DNA of 35,065 nucleotides from CAYLNH01 sp964384625 (GCA_964384625.1 CAYLNH010000041.1:1-35065); one strand, 5' to 3'. Positions 6,859 to 15,232 are shown, counted from the stretch's first letter. Made by a program: numbers and translations. The notes: a model not told the origin generated them from the letters alone.

Positions 6859-7638
6859 TCAGGGTTGAGGAGTAGGAGGACTTCCGCGAACGATGCCCGC
6901 GGGTCCATCGGAAGCGCCAAGACGTGCGGAAAGTCCCTTGGCGTGTTCGATAAGGAGTGCAGCAAAACCATTGACTTGTTCATCAGTGATGGACAGTGGG
7001 GTACCGCCCAGGGCCATGCAGGCAACCAGCTCGCCGTCGGCGTTCCAGACGGGAGCCGCCAGTCTGCGGAGCGTCCGGGACGTATCCACGGCGAACCCGT
7101 GATGGCGATAGGAACGCACTTGCTCCTGGACGTGTGTTTTGGTCACAGTGAGGTCCGGGCCACTCCAGAGCGCGTCTTGAGTGGCTGCCGACGCGTGGGC
7201 CAGGATGATCCAGCCCCATGGATAGTTCAGCGTGTCGGTCCGAATCGAACCGACTTCCTGCATACCGAGTGAATCCTCATGCAGCGCTTTGGCAACACAA
7301 TGGGTGTGTTGCCCGGACCAGAGAAAGAGGATCGCGGTGTTGCCGGTCTGACGTGACAACGACACCAGCAAGGGCTGCCCTTTCTCCGCCAGAGCATCGG
7401 GAAGTGGCGGTGACGTGCCGATGGTCTGCAATTGCGGCCCGGCGACATATCCGCCTTTGGCTTTACGCAGGTAGTCCCGTTCGCGCAAGACGCGGAGAAG
7501 CCGTGAAGTACTGGCATTGGAGACCCCGAGCATAGCAGCGATGTGGCCGAAAGCCATCGGTTCGGTCGCCGCAGCTACCGCCTCGATCACCGTCAACCCC
7601 CGTGCCAGCGCCGGCGCCACGCTTTCTTTCTTCGCCAT
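6859..7638 (-). CDS. IclR-family transcriptional regulator
   Basis: A 259-residue DNA-binding protein. Residues ~10-60 form the winged helix-turn-helix (ALARGLTVIEAVAAA, then IAAMLGVSNASTSRLLRVL and the wing DYLRKAKGGYVAG). Residues ~75-245 are the IclR effector-binding domain, with RQTGNTAILFLW, GSIRTDTLNYPWGWIILAHA, and RTLRRLAAPVWNADGELVACMALGG. The last segment corresponds to the usual cap/dimer region ending in I-T-D-E-Q-V. The C-terminal ~15 residues (SPPTPQP) are unstructured. It is divergent from the pseudopilin operon at 7926 and upstream of two sulfatases on its own strand, so it could control either side. The ligand is unknown; sugars and sugar acids are common in this family. Confidence 0.9.
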   Translation of the reverse strand: MAKKESVAPALARGLTVIEAVAAATEPMAFGHIAAMLGVSNASTSRLLRVLRERDYLRKAKGGYVAGPQLQTIGTSPPLPDALAEKGQPLLVSLSRQTGNTAILFLWSGQHTHCVAKALHEDSLGMQEVGSIRTDTLNYPWGWIILAHASAATQDALWSGPDLTVTKTHVQEQVRSYRHHGFAVDTSRTLRRLAAPVWNADGELVACMALGGTPLSITDEQVNGFAALLIEHAKGLSARLGASDGPAGIVRGSPPTPQP

Positions 7639-7667
7639 GTCAATCTCTCATATATTTAACTTAGTAC

Positions 7668-7697
7668 ATAATATGACAGAACAACCGCTGTCGTCAA
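7668..7697 (-). promoter_or_regulatory. Putative promoter of the IclR gene
   Basis: On the minus strand: TTGACG (7697-7692), an 18-bp spacer, then TATTAT (7673-7668), 29 bp before the start codon at 7638. Confidence 0.4.
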
Positions 7698-7742
7698 GCT
7701 CAACCCGGGCGCCTCGGGCTGAAACCTGAACTGTATCTCAAT

Positions 7743-7763
7743 ATATGTCCTGTCATATGTCCT
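7743..7763. promoter_or_regulatory. Candidate operator in the IclR/pseudopilin divergent region
   Basis: ATATGTCCTGTCATAT (7743-7758) has inverted ATATG/CATAT halves with a 6-bp centre. It overlaps a 12-bp-period direct repeat (ATATGTCCT at 7743-7751 and 7755-7763). A half-site ATATGACA lies at 7671-7678, over the predicted IclR -10 element, in inverted orientation. This is consistent with autoregulation by IclR but not proven. Confidence 0.35.
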
Positions 7764-7857
7764 CATGTGTTCCCCTTTTTCATGCTTTTCAGGGACGCCT
7801 GAAATACTTAAATATCGTATAAAAAGAACGTTAAATCCAAATTCAAACAACATAGGA

Positions 7858-7863
7858 TATAAT
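7858..7863 (+). promoter_or_regulatory. Candidate -10 element of the pseudopilin operon
   Basis: A consensus TATAAT 62 bp before the start at 7926. The -35 region is poor (ATCCAA at 17-bp spacing), so an activator may be needed. The surrounding 7800-7920 is markedly AT-rich compared with the genes. Confidence 0.35.
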
Positions 7864-7925
7864 AAGACAGATATTCCCTTGAAATGAAACATATTTTGAG
7901 ACATAGTAAGACAAAAGGAGAACGA

Positions 7926-8762
7926 ATGATGCGGAAGACAGCGACATTTACACTGATTGAGCCCTCCGGCAGGCGCCGGATTTTTCGATCCTTCACATTG
8001 ATTGAGCTTCTGGTGGTGATCGCCATTATTTCCGTCCTGGCGGCCATGCTGCTGCCGGCCCTGCGGAATGCGCGGGAAGCGGCCAATGCAGCCACCTGCA
8101 TGAACAATCTGAAGCAACTCGGGTTGGCCCAGGAGATGTACGCCGGCGATGAAGACGGCTATCTGACGGGCAGCCGCAACGATGATGAAGCCACCCCCGG
8201 AGACGGCCCCGGCTGGGGTACTTCCTACTGGCCGAAGGTCCTCCTGCCCTACGCCAACGCCAAGGACCTCTTCGTTTGTCCGTCGGAACGTCACGCCGAC
8301 GACGAAGGCTACCGCCGCTATTCGAATGAGGGTTCCGGGTCTGCAACCCAGAGTGAGCCGAAACAGGTGACCTACGTCTACAACTCCTTCAGCGGCTTTC
8401 ACTGGAACGACCTGACCAGCGGCAAGAGATTGCGCGGCTACAACCACGTCCAGCATACCGGCAATCTTTCCTGGTACGGCGCCAAGCAATCGGAAGTGCA
8501 GTATCCGGCCCAGGGCTTCTTTATCCTGGACGCGCAGACGCAGCTCGGCGCCGACCCGGCGACGGGCAACACGTTGATCCACATTTACACCGACCGCACG
8601 ACGGACGCAGTCGGCGAAGGCGGGCTCAGCAGCGTCTGGTCAATGATCGGCAGGCGGCATCGGCAACGCTTCAACGCGCTGTTCGGCGACCAGCACGTGG
8701 AACTCCGCAACTGGGGCGATTCCGATCGCTACGATTACGCGATGAACGCCAAACGGCCATAG
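7926..8762 (+). CDS. Pseudopilin-like protein with prepilin N-terminus (1)
   Basis: A 278-residue protein with the class III signal FTLIELLVVIAIISVLAA starting at residue 23. A prepilin peptidase would cleave before Phe23 and leave a 20-residue hydrophobic helix for membrane or pilus packing. The following LLPALRNAREAANAATCMNNLKQLG is the standard N-terminal helix of PVC-group pseudopilins. The body has the Y-A-x-D segment (EMYAGDEDGYL), and the C-terminus has H-x9-D-Q-H, a variant of the H-x9-DG motif of these proteins. The leader is odd: a second, truncated FTLIE copy sits at residues 8-12. The start at 7926 has AAGGAG (7915-7920) 5 nt upstream; an upstream ATG (7884) lacks such a site. First gene of a plus-strand operon. 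It may be a minor pseudopilin of a type II secretion-like system. Confidence 0.88.
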   Translation: MMRKTATFTLIEPSGRRRIFRSFTLIELLVVIAIISVLAAMLLPALRNAREAANAATCMNNLKQLGLAQEMYAGDEDGYLTGSRNDDEATPGDGPGWGTSYWPKVLLPYANAKDLFVCPSERHADDEGYRRYSNEGSGSATQSEPKQVTYVYNSFSGFHWNDLTSGKRLRGYNHVQHTGNLSWYGAKQSEVQYPAQGFFILDAQTQLGADPATGNTLIHIYTDRTTDAVGEGGLSSVWSMIGRRHRQRFNALFGDQHVELRNWGDSDRYDYAMNAKRP

Positions 8763-8772
8763 GAGCGTAACG

Positions 8773-9624
8773 ATGAAAGAGAACGGCAGACGCGAAACGT
8801 TCACGTTGATTGAGTTGCTGGTGGTGGTCTCGATCATCGCCATCCTCGCGGCGATGCTGCTGCCGGTCCTGACGCGGGCGCGGGAGACGGCGCGGCGGGC
8901 CGTCTGCATCAGCCAACTCAAACAAATGGGCTCGGCCATGACCATGTACGCCGACGACTATGAGGGCTGCGTCACCTACGACCCGCGGGTCGCAGCCAAC
9001 GTCAACTGTCAGTGGTCGTTTTTTTCCATGCACCTGCGGCTGGCAGGCGCAGATCCGTCCGTCACCAACGCCGGCCAATGGATTCAGGGCGGCTACATCC
9101 CGGGCGAGTTGTTCTATTGCCCGAGCCAGACGTACACGGTATCCGGGGACAAGAATGCGCCGGGTCACATCAACCGGCGCACGGTTGAGAAGTGGACAAA
9201 GGGCCCGCCGAAGAACCCTGACACCGGCGCCAACTGGACGGAGTGGCTATTCAGCACCTACGCCTTCAATACCGGCTTTACCGTTGGCACATGGTACGTG
9301 ACCCAGCCGTGGACCCGCAGTACAAACTGCCATACGGACGGTCTGACCTACATGGAGCCCTGGAAGTTGCACCAGTTGAAACCGTCGTGGCCGGTCATGG
9401 CCGATCTGCGGCAGAAGCCGGGGGTCCCCGGTAACGGCCACCTGTACATGAGCGCCAGTCATTTCTGTGACGGCTACCATGTGGTCGCCGCCGACGGCTC
9501 CGTCTTCTGGGTCGCCCTGAAAGCCGATCCACAGATGGTTACGGTGACCAACAGCTACACCGACGGCACAAACAACCATTCCGGTCTGTCACCACTTTGG
9601 CGCAACCAATTCATGGACAACTGA
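8773..9624 (+). CDS. Pseudopilin-like protein with prepilin N-terminus (2)
   Basis: A 283-residue protein. The leader is short (MKENGRRET) and followed by FTLIELLVVVSIIAILAA at residue 10, then MLLPVLTRARETARRAVCIS and a QMGSAMTMYADDYEG segment as in other PVC pseudopilins. The C-terminal half has HFCDGYHVVAADGSVFW, close to the H-x9-DG motif but with ten residues between His and Asp. AGGAG (8761-8765) lies 7 nt before the ATG and overlaps the stop of the previous gene. The TGA stop overlaps the ATG of the next gene (ATGA at 9621-9626), which suggests translational coupling with the GntR regulator. Likely inner-membrane inserted with the body in the periplasm. Confidence 0.88.
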   Translation: MKENGRRETFTLIELLVVVSIIAILAAMLLPVLTRARETARRAVCISQLKQMGSAMTMYADDYEGCVTYDPRVAANVNCQWSFFSMHLRLAGADPSVTNAGQWIQGGYIPGELFYCPSQTYTVSGDKNAPGHINRRTVEKWTKGPPKNPDTGANWTEWLFSTYAFNTGFTVGTWYVTQPWTRSTNCHTDGLTYMEPWKLHQLKPSWPVMADLRQKPGVPGNGHLYMSASHFCDGYHVVAADGSVFWVALKADPQMVTVTNSYTDGTNNHSGLSPLWRNQFMDN

Positions 9625-10712
9625 TGAACACCGGCCTGAAATACGTAAACATCGCGGATTCCCTCCGCCAGCGCATCCAGGCGCGCCACTTGCCGCCGGG
9701 GAAACAACTGCCGACCGAACCGAATCTCGCCCGGGAATTCGGCGTCGGCCGGGTAACGGTGCGCCGGGCTCTATCCATCCTTGAGACGGAGGGATTGCTG
9801 CGCCGGGAGAAGGGCCGCGGCACCTTTGTCCATGACAGCGTGCCCGATGTCAGCGCCCGCCAGATCCTGTATGTCGGCGAAATGCATACGCATTACTACA
9901 AGGACTACTACATCAACCTGGTCGCGGAAATGCAGGACAGCAACGACAGCCTGACCGGCTACGCCGTCGGGCCGAAAACCGATCTTGAGAGGGAACTGAA
10001 CGGCCTGCCGGATATGCTGCAGCAAGCCACCCATCTCATTTGTCACGCCGGTTTCTGGCCGGTTGTCCGCAAGATCATGCCGCCGACGATTCAGGGCTTT
10101 GCCGTAACCGGCCTGTACCCGGCAGAGGGCGAAACGGCCCCGGGCTACTACATCTATGCGAACTGGTTCGAGGCCGCCCGTCTGGCGTGTCAACACCTCC
10201 TGGACCACGGCCACAATCGCATCTGTTTCCTTGGACCGAACTGGGACGCCGGCAGCACGGACGTCATCGAGGATGCCTTTCCGACGACGCGCTACGTCGG
10301 CACCGAGAGTGTGATCCGCGAACGCCGGCACGGCGTCTTCTCCAGCATCGGCCAATGGGGCCGCAACCCGGCAGAACGCCGGGAGTCGCTGCAGACCGCG
10401 CTGCAGGCGCTGGACCGCTGGCCCGACGCATTCGTGGCCGAATCCGATTTCCGCGCGGTCGATCTGTTGCGCGTCACCGAGGGCCTCGGCCGCAGATGCC
10501 CGGATGACTTCAGTCTCGTGTCCATGGGCAACACGCCCTGGAGCGAAGTGACCGATCCGCCGATCAGCAGCGTCTGCCTCGGCGACCAGGAGATGGCCCA
10601 CCTCGCGGCCCAACTGTGCCGCGAACCGGTCCCCGACCGCGCCATGACCTTCATGGTCGGCCCACATATCATCGACCGGGGGACGGTCAAGTTCCCAAGG
10701 AGTCCCTCATGA
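9624..10712 (+). CDS. GntR-family regulator with LacI/periplasmic-binding-like sensor domain (1)
   Basis: A 362-residue repressor-like protein. Residues ~4-70 are a GntR winged helix-turn-helix (LKYVNIADSLRQRIQ, LPPGKQLPTEPNLAREFGVG, RVTVRRALSILETEGLL, ending REKGRGTFV). Residues ~80-360 form a type I periplasmic-binding fold as in LacI/GalR or AraR regulators (ACQHLLDHGHNRICFLGP, DAFVAESDFRAVDLL, FSLVSMGNTPW). The start overlaps the pseudopilin stop by ATGA. Its own stop overlaps the next pseudopilin start in the same manner. It is a paralog of the regulator at 20679-21806; both share ILYVGEM, SIGQWG, and the G-x-TPW segment. It probably binds a sugar or oligosaccharide and controls this operon or the catabolic genes downstream. 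Confidence 0.9.
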   Translation: MNTGLKYVNIADSLRQRIQARHLPPGKQLPTEPNLAREFGVGRVTVRRALSILETEGLLRREKGRGTFVHDSVPDVSARQILYVGEMHTHYYKDYYINLVAEMQDSNDSLTGYAVGPKTDLERELNGLPDMLQQATHLICHAGFWPVVRKIMPPTIQGFAVTGLYPAEGETAPGYYIYANWFEAARLACQHLLDHGHNRICFLGPNWDAGSTDVIEDAFPTTRYVGTESVIRERRHGVFSSIGQWGRNPAERRESLQTALQALDRWPDAFVAESDFRAVDLLRVTEGLGRRCPDDFSLVSMGNTPWSEVTDPPISSVCLGDQEMAHLAAQLCREPVPDRAMTFMVGPHIIDRGTVKFPRSPS

Positions 10713-11722
10713 AGACATCATCGCGATACTTTGCGCTGATCGAGTTGCTGTCTATACCAGGCGCAGCCCGCAAGGCGAAGCGCTCAACCATGTTTACCTT
10801 GATTGAGCTTCTGGTCGTGATTGCGATTATTGCCGTGCTCGCGGCGATCCTGCTCCCGGCATTGAGCCGCGCCAAAGAATCCGCCCGCCGGGCCATCTGC
10901 CTGAGCAACCAGCGTCAATGGTATCTGGCCACCCTCACGTTTGCTGAAGACCATGACGATATTCTGCCGCCGGCGACCCAGCACCAGAATCCCGACATCC
11001 GTTTCAAGCCCGTGACCTGGGGCAGTCAGTCCGGCAACCTCGGCATTCCCGGCACGAAATTCACCTGGATGGAGGACTTCATCATGGACTACGCCGACAT
11101 CCCGCTGGACAACATCCGCGGCAACGGCTCAACCAACTCCAACCCCGGGCGCTACTATACGGCCAACACGAACAACATCGCCTACTGCCCCAGCGGCCAT
11201 CGGCAATCGCGGCGCGAACGCCTGCGCGACGACTACTACGATGTTGCCGTTTCCTACGTCGACTATATCCTGAACGGGGCCTCCCCCAGCAGTGAGGACT
11301 GCGGTCTGGGCACCCGGGTCGCCTATACACTGCGCAAGCGCAACCGGTACTGGGACGCCAAAAAAGGCGGCTTCAGCCCGGTGTTCTCGTTCGACGCCGG
11401 CAACCGCAACGGCACCAAACAACCGCACTGCCCGCGCGGCGCCAACACCGTCGAGTTCTGGGGCATGAACGTCCTGCAGACCGACGGCTCCGGCCGTTGG
11501 TATAAACCCGGCGAGACCGTCATGCACCAATGGCATGCGCCCGCCTTCCCGAACCATATCCGGCCGTTCCCACAGCGGTGCATCGTGACGCATTCCGTCT
11601 GGAGCTGCACCTCGTCGCCGACGCACCGCATCACCAAAGTCACGAGCACGTCCGTATCCGGCAGCTACGAACCGGACATCCGCTACTGGGGCGTGCGCGG
11701 CGGGCCCCATGTAAATCATTAG
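10709..11722 (+). CDS. Pseudopilin-like protein with prepilin N-terminus (3)
   Basis: A 337-residue protein. The functional-looking class III signal FTLIELLVVIAIIAVLAA begins at residue 29, followed by ILLPALSRAKESARRAICLSN. A degenerate earlier copy, FALIELL, is at residues 8-14, so the leader carries a duplicated motif as in the pseudopilin at 7926. The middle contains a YYTANTNNIAYCPSGH segment typical of the extracellular body. No H-x9-DG motif is evident at the C-terminus. AAGGAG (10697-10702) precedes the ATG at 10709 by 6 nt, and the ATG overlaps the GntR stop (ATGA). An internal Met28 directly before FTLIELL could be an alternative start but has no ribosome site. Confidence 0.85.
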   Translation: MKTSSRYFALIELLSIPGAARKAKRSTMFTLIELLVVIAIIAVLAAILLPALSRAKESARRAICLSNQRQWYLATLTFAEDHDDILPPATQHQNPDIRFKPVTWGSQSGNLGIPGTKFTWMEDFIMDYADIPLDNIRGNGSTNSNPGRYYTANTNNIAYCPSGHRQSRRERLRDDYYDVAVSYVDYILNGASPSSEDCGLGTRVAYTLRKRNRYWDAKKGGFSPVFSFDAGNRNGTKQPHCPRGANTVEFWGMNVLQTDGSGRWYKPGETVMHQWHAPAFPNHIRPFPQRCIVTHSVWSCTSSPTHRITKVTSTSVSGSYEPDIRYWGVRGGPHVNH

Positions 11723-11849
11723 AGAATCCCGTGGTTGTCTCGCTTGGGGAAGCAGCGACCACCGGCAACATACGGCATGCCGAATCACCGGGTTTTGGCG
11801 TGGGAGAGAATCGTGCGCCCACTCCGGCGCGCTCAGACAGGAGATCGTC
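11723..11849. other. Short intergenic gap with ribosome site for the beta-helix gene
   Basis: 127 bp between the third pseudopilin and the beta-helix protein. An AGGAG is present at about 11838-11842, 7-8 nt before the ATG at 11850. No clear promoter or terminator was seen, so read-through from the operon is likely. Confidence 0.4.
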
Positions 11850-14054
11850 ATGCTGCATCGAACGATTTGCCGCACTTCACTCGCCATCGCCGTTACACTG
11901 GCGGCAACCCCCATCGCTCTTGCCGGTCGTCTGCCGATACCGAAACTCAACTGGGTCGAATGCGACGACTGGGTCAACGTCAAAACCGAAGTCAAACCCC
12001 GCGCCGTCGGCAACGGCAAAGCCGACGATACCGCCGCGCTGAAGGCGGCCTTCGGCAAAATGCACGGCCAGGGCGGCGGCTCGAAAGTCGTCTATCTGCC
12101 GGCGGGCACGTACCGCATTACCGACACCATCGTCATGCCCAGCAGCGTCGGCTGCATGGTCCTCGGCCACGGCCGCAACACCCGCATTGTCTGGGACGGC
12201 GAAGCCGGCAAGCGGATGTTCTGGAGCAACGGCTCCACCATCGCCAAATACGTCGGCATCGTCTGGGACGGCAACGGCAAGGCCGGCGTCGGCGTGCACC
12301 ATCAGGCGCATGACCGCTTCGAGTGCAAGGTGCGGCACGAGCACTCGATGTTTATGAATTTCACCGAAGCCGGCGTCAAGTTGGGGCCGCAGAAACCGTT
12401 CGCCACGTCCGAAAGCTGCTTCATCAACTGCGCCTTCTACAAGTGCGCCAAGGGCGTCGCCATGGTGGACTTCAACTATTACAACGAGGTGGTCGAAGGC
12501 TGTGAATTCCGCGACTGCGACTTCGGCATCTACTGCAACCGCTATGGTGAAGTCTACGTCCGCGACACGCATTTTCGCAACAGCGCCAAAGCCGACATGC
12601 AGTTGGGCGATTCACACAAGCACTCCGTACGCCGCTGCACGTCCTACGGCTCCAGCCTCTTCATCAAAGGCGGCGCCGTCACCATCCAGGACTGTCAGGT
12701 GGCCAACTGGAAGAACAAGGACGGCGCCGTCCGGTTGTGGTCGGCGCACTCGCCCATCCCGATCTTCGACTGCGTCTTCACCGAACCGCCCTCCCGTATG
12801 CCGCCGGTCTACCGGACCAACGGCAGCATCAAATTGATCGTCTCCAACAATGTCAGCAAAGACACCAACGGCATTCTGGCCAACACGGAAAACGTCGTTG
12901 AAATTCCGGCGGGAAAACTGGGGGCGTCGCTGTCGTCTCCCACGCAACGATTCCTCAAAGACTCCGTACGCCTGCCGACCAAAGTCTTCGATGCCGTCAA
13001 GGACTTCGGCGGCGGCAAGGGCGACAACACAAAGGCCGTCCAGAAGACCATCGATGCCGCCCGCAACTGGGGCCGGGGCGCGGTCGCCTGGTTCCCGCCC
13101 GGCCGCTACCGCATCAGCAAGACCATCGAGATCACCGGCCGCGATTACTTCATCGCCGGCACCGGCTACCACAGCGAATTCCAGTGGAAGGGGCCGGAAG
13201 GCGGAGTGGTCTTCGAAGTCAAGGAACCCGATCACATCACCATTCAGGACATCAACATCATCGGTCACAGCGTCCCGAAAAACATGACCGGCATCCATCA
13301 CGTCGGCACCGGGCTGCGGTCCTCCATCGTCTATGACCGTGTCATGGTGCCGCGCGGGTTCGTACCCGAGTCCGAACGGGTCGCCCGCGGCATCCGGTTT
13401 CTCGATCTCGGGCGCCGCGACCGCGTCCATATCCGGCGGCTCTACGGCGGGGGATCCTTCACCAACTGCGGCGCCGCCGACATTCTCGCGAACTTCTGGG
13501 ACGGCGCCCCGATCCTCGTGGAAAACCCGAAACGGCGCAAGGCCTCCGGCTTCCTCGGCGTGCTCAACAGCAACACCGCCAACCACGGCGGCGTCATGAT
13601 ACACGACAGCCAGAGCCTGGTGATCGGCGATATGTATGCCGAACAGGGCAAGAGCATGCTGATCACGCTGACCGGCAACAAACGCGATCGCCCGGGGCGC
13701 GCCACCATCGGCGCCGCCCGCCTGCATCTCTGGAAGGAGGCCCCGGGGTTCGTCACGATCGATAACTACCACGGGCTGTTCACCTATGCCCACGGCCACA
13801 TCACGCGCGACAAGTCGCCGTCGGCCTACACCGTAAACCACCGCGGCAAGAATCGGTTCGAGATGATCTTCATGTCGCACAGTGCCGGGCATTTCGCGTT
13901 CAACAGCAGCGACGGCGTCAAGCCGATCCTGATTCAGAACAACGGCATGGCCGACAGTATTCCGGACGACGCGCTCAAGCACGCGTCGTGGGCGTTGGAC
14001 CACTTCCGCGAGCTCGGCGCCATGGACCTCAAGTTCAACTACGGCATGAGATGA
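11850..14054 (+). CDS. Secreted tandem beta-helix (pectate lyase superfamily-like) protein
   Basis: A 734-residue protein with a Sec signal peptide (residues 1-25, ending in TPIALAG). Two parallel beta-helix modules follow. The first starts near residue 35 (WVNVKTEVKPRAVGNGKADD, then TAALKAAFGK and VVYLPAGTYRITDTI). The second starts near residue 370 (VFDAVKDFGGGKGDNTKAVQ, then AVAWFPPGRYRISKTIEIT). Both openings match the D-x-G-A-x-G-D-G-x-x-D-D-T-x-A and F-P-x-G-x-Y motifs of the pectate lyase 3 family (PF12708). Tandem modules of this kind occur in GH55 beta-1,3-glucanases and in many uncharacterised PVC proteins, so I cannot choose between lyase and hydrolase. AGGAG precedes the ATG. It is the last gene of the pseudopilin/GntR operon, which suggests a secreted polysaccharide-degrading role. 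Confidence 0.8.
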   Translation: MLHRTICRTSLAIAVTLAATPIALAGRLPIPKLNWVECDDWVNVKTEVKPRAVGNGKADDTAALKAAFGKMHGQGGGSKVVYLPAGTYRITDTIVMPSSVGCMVLGHGRNTRIVWDGEAGKRMFWSNGSTIAKYVGIVWDGNGKAGVGVHHQAHDRFECKVRHEHSMFMNFTEAGVKLGPQKPFATSESCFINCAFYKCAKGVAMVDFNYYNEVVEGCEFRDCDFGIYCNRYGEVYVRDTHFRNSAKADMQLGDSHKHSVRRCTSYGSSLFIKGGAVTIQDCQVANWKNKDGAVRLWSAHSPIPIFDCVFTEPPSRMPPVYRTNGSIKLIVSNNVSKDTNGILANTENVVEIPAGKLGASLSSPTQRFLKDSVRLPTKVFDAVKDFGGGKGDNTKAVQKTIDAARNWGRGAVAWFPPGRYRISKTIEITGRDYFIAGTGYHSEFQWKGPEGGVVFEVKEPDHITIQDINIIGHSVPKNMTGIHHVGTGLRSSIVYDRVMVPRGFVPESERVARGIRFLDLGRRDRVHIRRLYGGGSFTNCGAADILANFWDGAPILVENPKRRKASGFLGVLNSNTANHGGVMIHDSQSLVIGDMYAEQGKSMLITLTGNKRDRPGRATIGAARLHLWKEAPGFVTIDNYHGLFTYAHGHITRDKSPSAYTVNHRGKNRFEMIFMSHSAGHFAFNSSDGVKPILIQNNGMADSIPDDALKHASWALDHFRELGAMDLKFNYGMR

Positions 14055-14150
14055 TAAGAAGGCTGCCGGTCGCCGTGGTTGCTGCAAACGCCGACGATCC
14101 CGCGCCGGCAGGCAACGACCGCAGCAAAGACAAGCTCTACGGCATTTTGA

Positions 14151-14297
14151 GTTTTTCTATTGCCGGCACATCTCACGCTGAAGGCGTGATAGTCTTGAGC
14201 CTGGGATTGGCGAAGCCTACCCCCAGGAGGTATGACAACAGGAATCAACGCTGAAGGCGTTGCAGTCGGCTTTGCTGGATCAGCGGCTACAGTTTTT
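14151..14297 (-). repeat. MITE/REP-like element, copy 2 (full length, reverse orientation)
   Basis: In reverse orientation this 147-bp copy has the left box AAAAACTGTAGCCGCT (14297-14282), 20 nt, AACGCCTTCAGCGTT (14261-14247), the CCTGGGGG...CCCAGG hairpin (14227-14200), TCACGCCTTCAGCGTGA (14189-14173), and a diverged right end (GCCGGCAATAGAAAAAC, 14167-14151). Element order, spacing and total length agree with copy 1 at 59-204. Confidence 0.75.
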
Positions 14298-14357
14298 GTA
14301 GAGAATGTTCGAACCGCCATACGACGTCGCCAATCTGCCATAGTCGCAAGCAGCATG

Positions 14358-14386
14358 TTGATTATCGCTGCCGGGTTTCATATAAT
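14358..14386 (+). promoter_or_regulatory. Strong sigma70-type promoter of the fourth pseudopilin
   Basis: TTGATT (14358-14363), an exact 17-bp spacer, then TATAAT (14381-14386), with the start codon 27 bp further on at 14414. This is the best promoter match in the window. Confidence 0.6.
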
Positions 14387-14413
14387 GACTTCACAAAACA
14401 AGGCTCTCAAGAA

Positions 14414-15232
14414 ATGAAACACCGCACTTTCACGCTCATCGAGCTTCTGGTTGTCGTCGCCATCATCGGCATTCTCGCCTCCATGCTCCTACCGGTGCTG
14501 AGCAAAGCCCGGGGCAAGGCCCACGCCGCCGCCTGTCTCAGCAACGAGAAACAGATCGGTCTTGCTTTTGAAATGTACACCGGCGATACCGATTTCCTGC
14601 CGCCGGCTCGTTATCTCGACGGTGACCCAAGTCGTTGGGATTATGCCAAGAACGGCGGCCAGGATCTTATGCCGAAATGCTTCGCCGACGTTCTGGTGGA
14701 TGACAATAATATCACTCCGGAAGTCTTCGACTGTCCAGCCCTCGACAACAACGGTTGCGCCGGAACCGCGGCCAATGGCTACTATGGAAAGTGGTCAAAC
14801 CGCATCCTGGAGTACGCGCAGAACATCCGCCTGAACAGCGACTCGGGCTCCGTCAGTCGAAAGCTATTTCCCGCCGAACCATCGCCCTGGCCGGTACCGT
14901 TGCCTGCCCCCGACAAATGGATGGCGGAAACCCCGGAAAAAGCCATGTTGCTCGGCGACAGCCATGCACCCAGTTGGTCACCGATTTACATCGCCGACCA
15001 CATGTACAAACTCGAGACAACCGGTGCCACCTGCGTCAGTCAGGGCGCGCCCGCAACCGTCGGACCCGGCGGCCGACATGACAGCGGGCGCAGCGTCAAC
15101 TTCCTGTTCTTTGACGGCCATGCCGAAACTTGGAATCTGTGGAACCACATGGCTTTCGTCGCCTCGCCCTTTAACGGCTCCAGCGGCACGGCGGAATACC
15201 AGCATTTCTGGCTGGTCTACTCGCGAAACTAA
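14414..15232 (+). CDS. Pseudopilin-like protein with prepilin N-terminus (4)
   Basis: A 272-residue protein with a minimal leader, MKHRT, before FTLIELLVVVAIIGILAS and MLLPVLSKARGKAHAAACLSN. The body contains a EMYTGDTDFLPPAR segment like the Y-A-x-D region of its relatives. The C-terminus has RHDSGRSVNFLFFDGHAETW, an H-x11-DG version of the H-x9-DG motif. The leader is single, unlike those of the proteins at 7926 and 10709. It has its own sigma70-type promoter and only a weak ribosome site (AAGG about 10 nt upstream). The next gene follows after 52 bp. The role is presumably in the same surface or secretion apparatus; assembly genes are not in the window. Confidence 0.88.
   Translation: MKHRTFTLIELLVVVAIIGILASMLLPVLSKARGKAHAAACLSNEKQIGLAFEMYTGDTDFLPPARYLDGDPSRWDYAKNGGQDLMPKCFADVLVDDNNITPEVFDCPALDNNGCAGTAANGYYGKWSNRILEYAQNIRLNSDSGSVSRKLFPAEPSPWPVPLPAPDKWMAETPEKAMLLGDSHAPSWSPIYIADHMYKLETTGATCVSQGAPATVGPGGRHDSGRSVNFLFFDGHAETWNLWNHMAFVASPFNGSSGTAEYQHFWLVYSRN

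Larger units (their letters stand above)
14055..14413. other. Intergenic region with repeat element and promoter
   Basis: No gene is seen. The region contains the second full-length copy of the palindromic element (14151-14297) and a sigma70-type promoter (14358-14386) for the fourth pseudopilin. 14055-14150 shows nothing recognisable. Confidence 0.6.

Noticed and set aside
6281..6868. A plus-strand reading frame of 195 residues with VQGSRFK repeats across the heptamer array
   Set aside because: It is open only because 7-bp repeats lack stop codons in this frame; it spans the N gap and has no ribosome site or family resemblance.
11530..12313. Possible frameshift at the C-terminus of pseudopilin 3 or an extra gene before the beta-helix gene
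   Set aside because: Overlapping frames here show only Arg/Pro-rich shadow sequence. Lack of an H-x9-DG motif alone does not show a frameshift.
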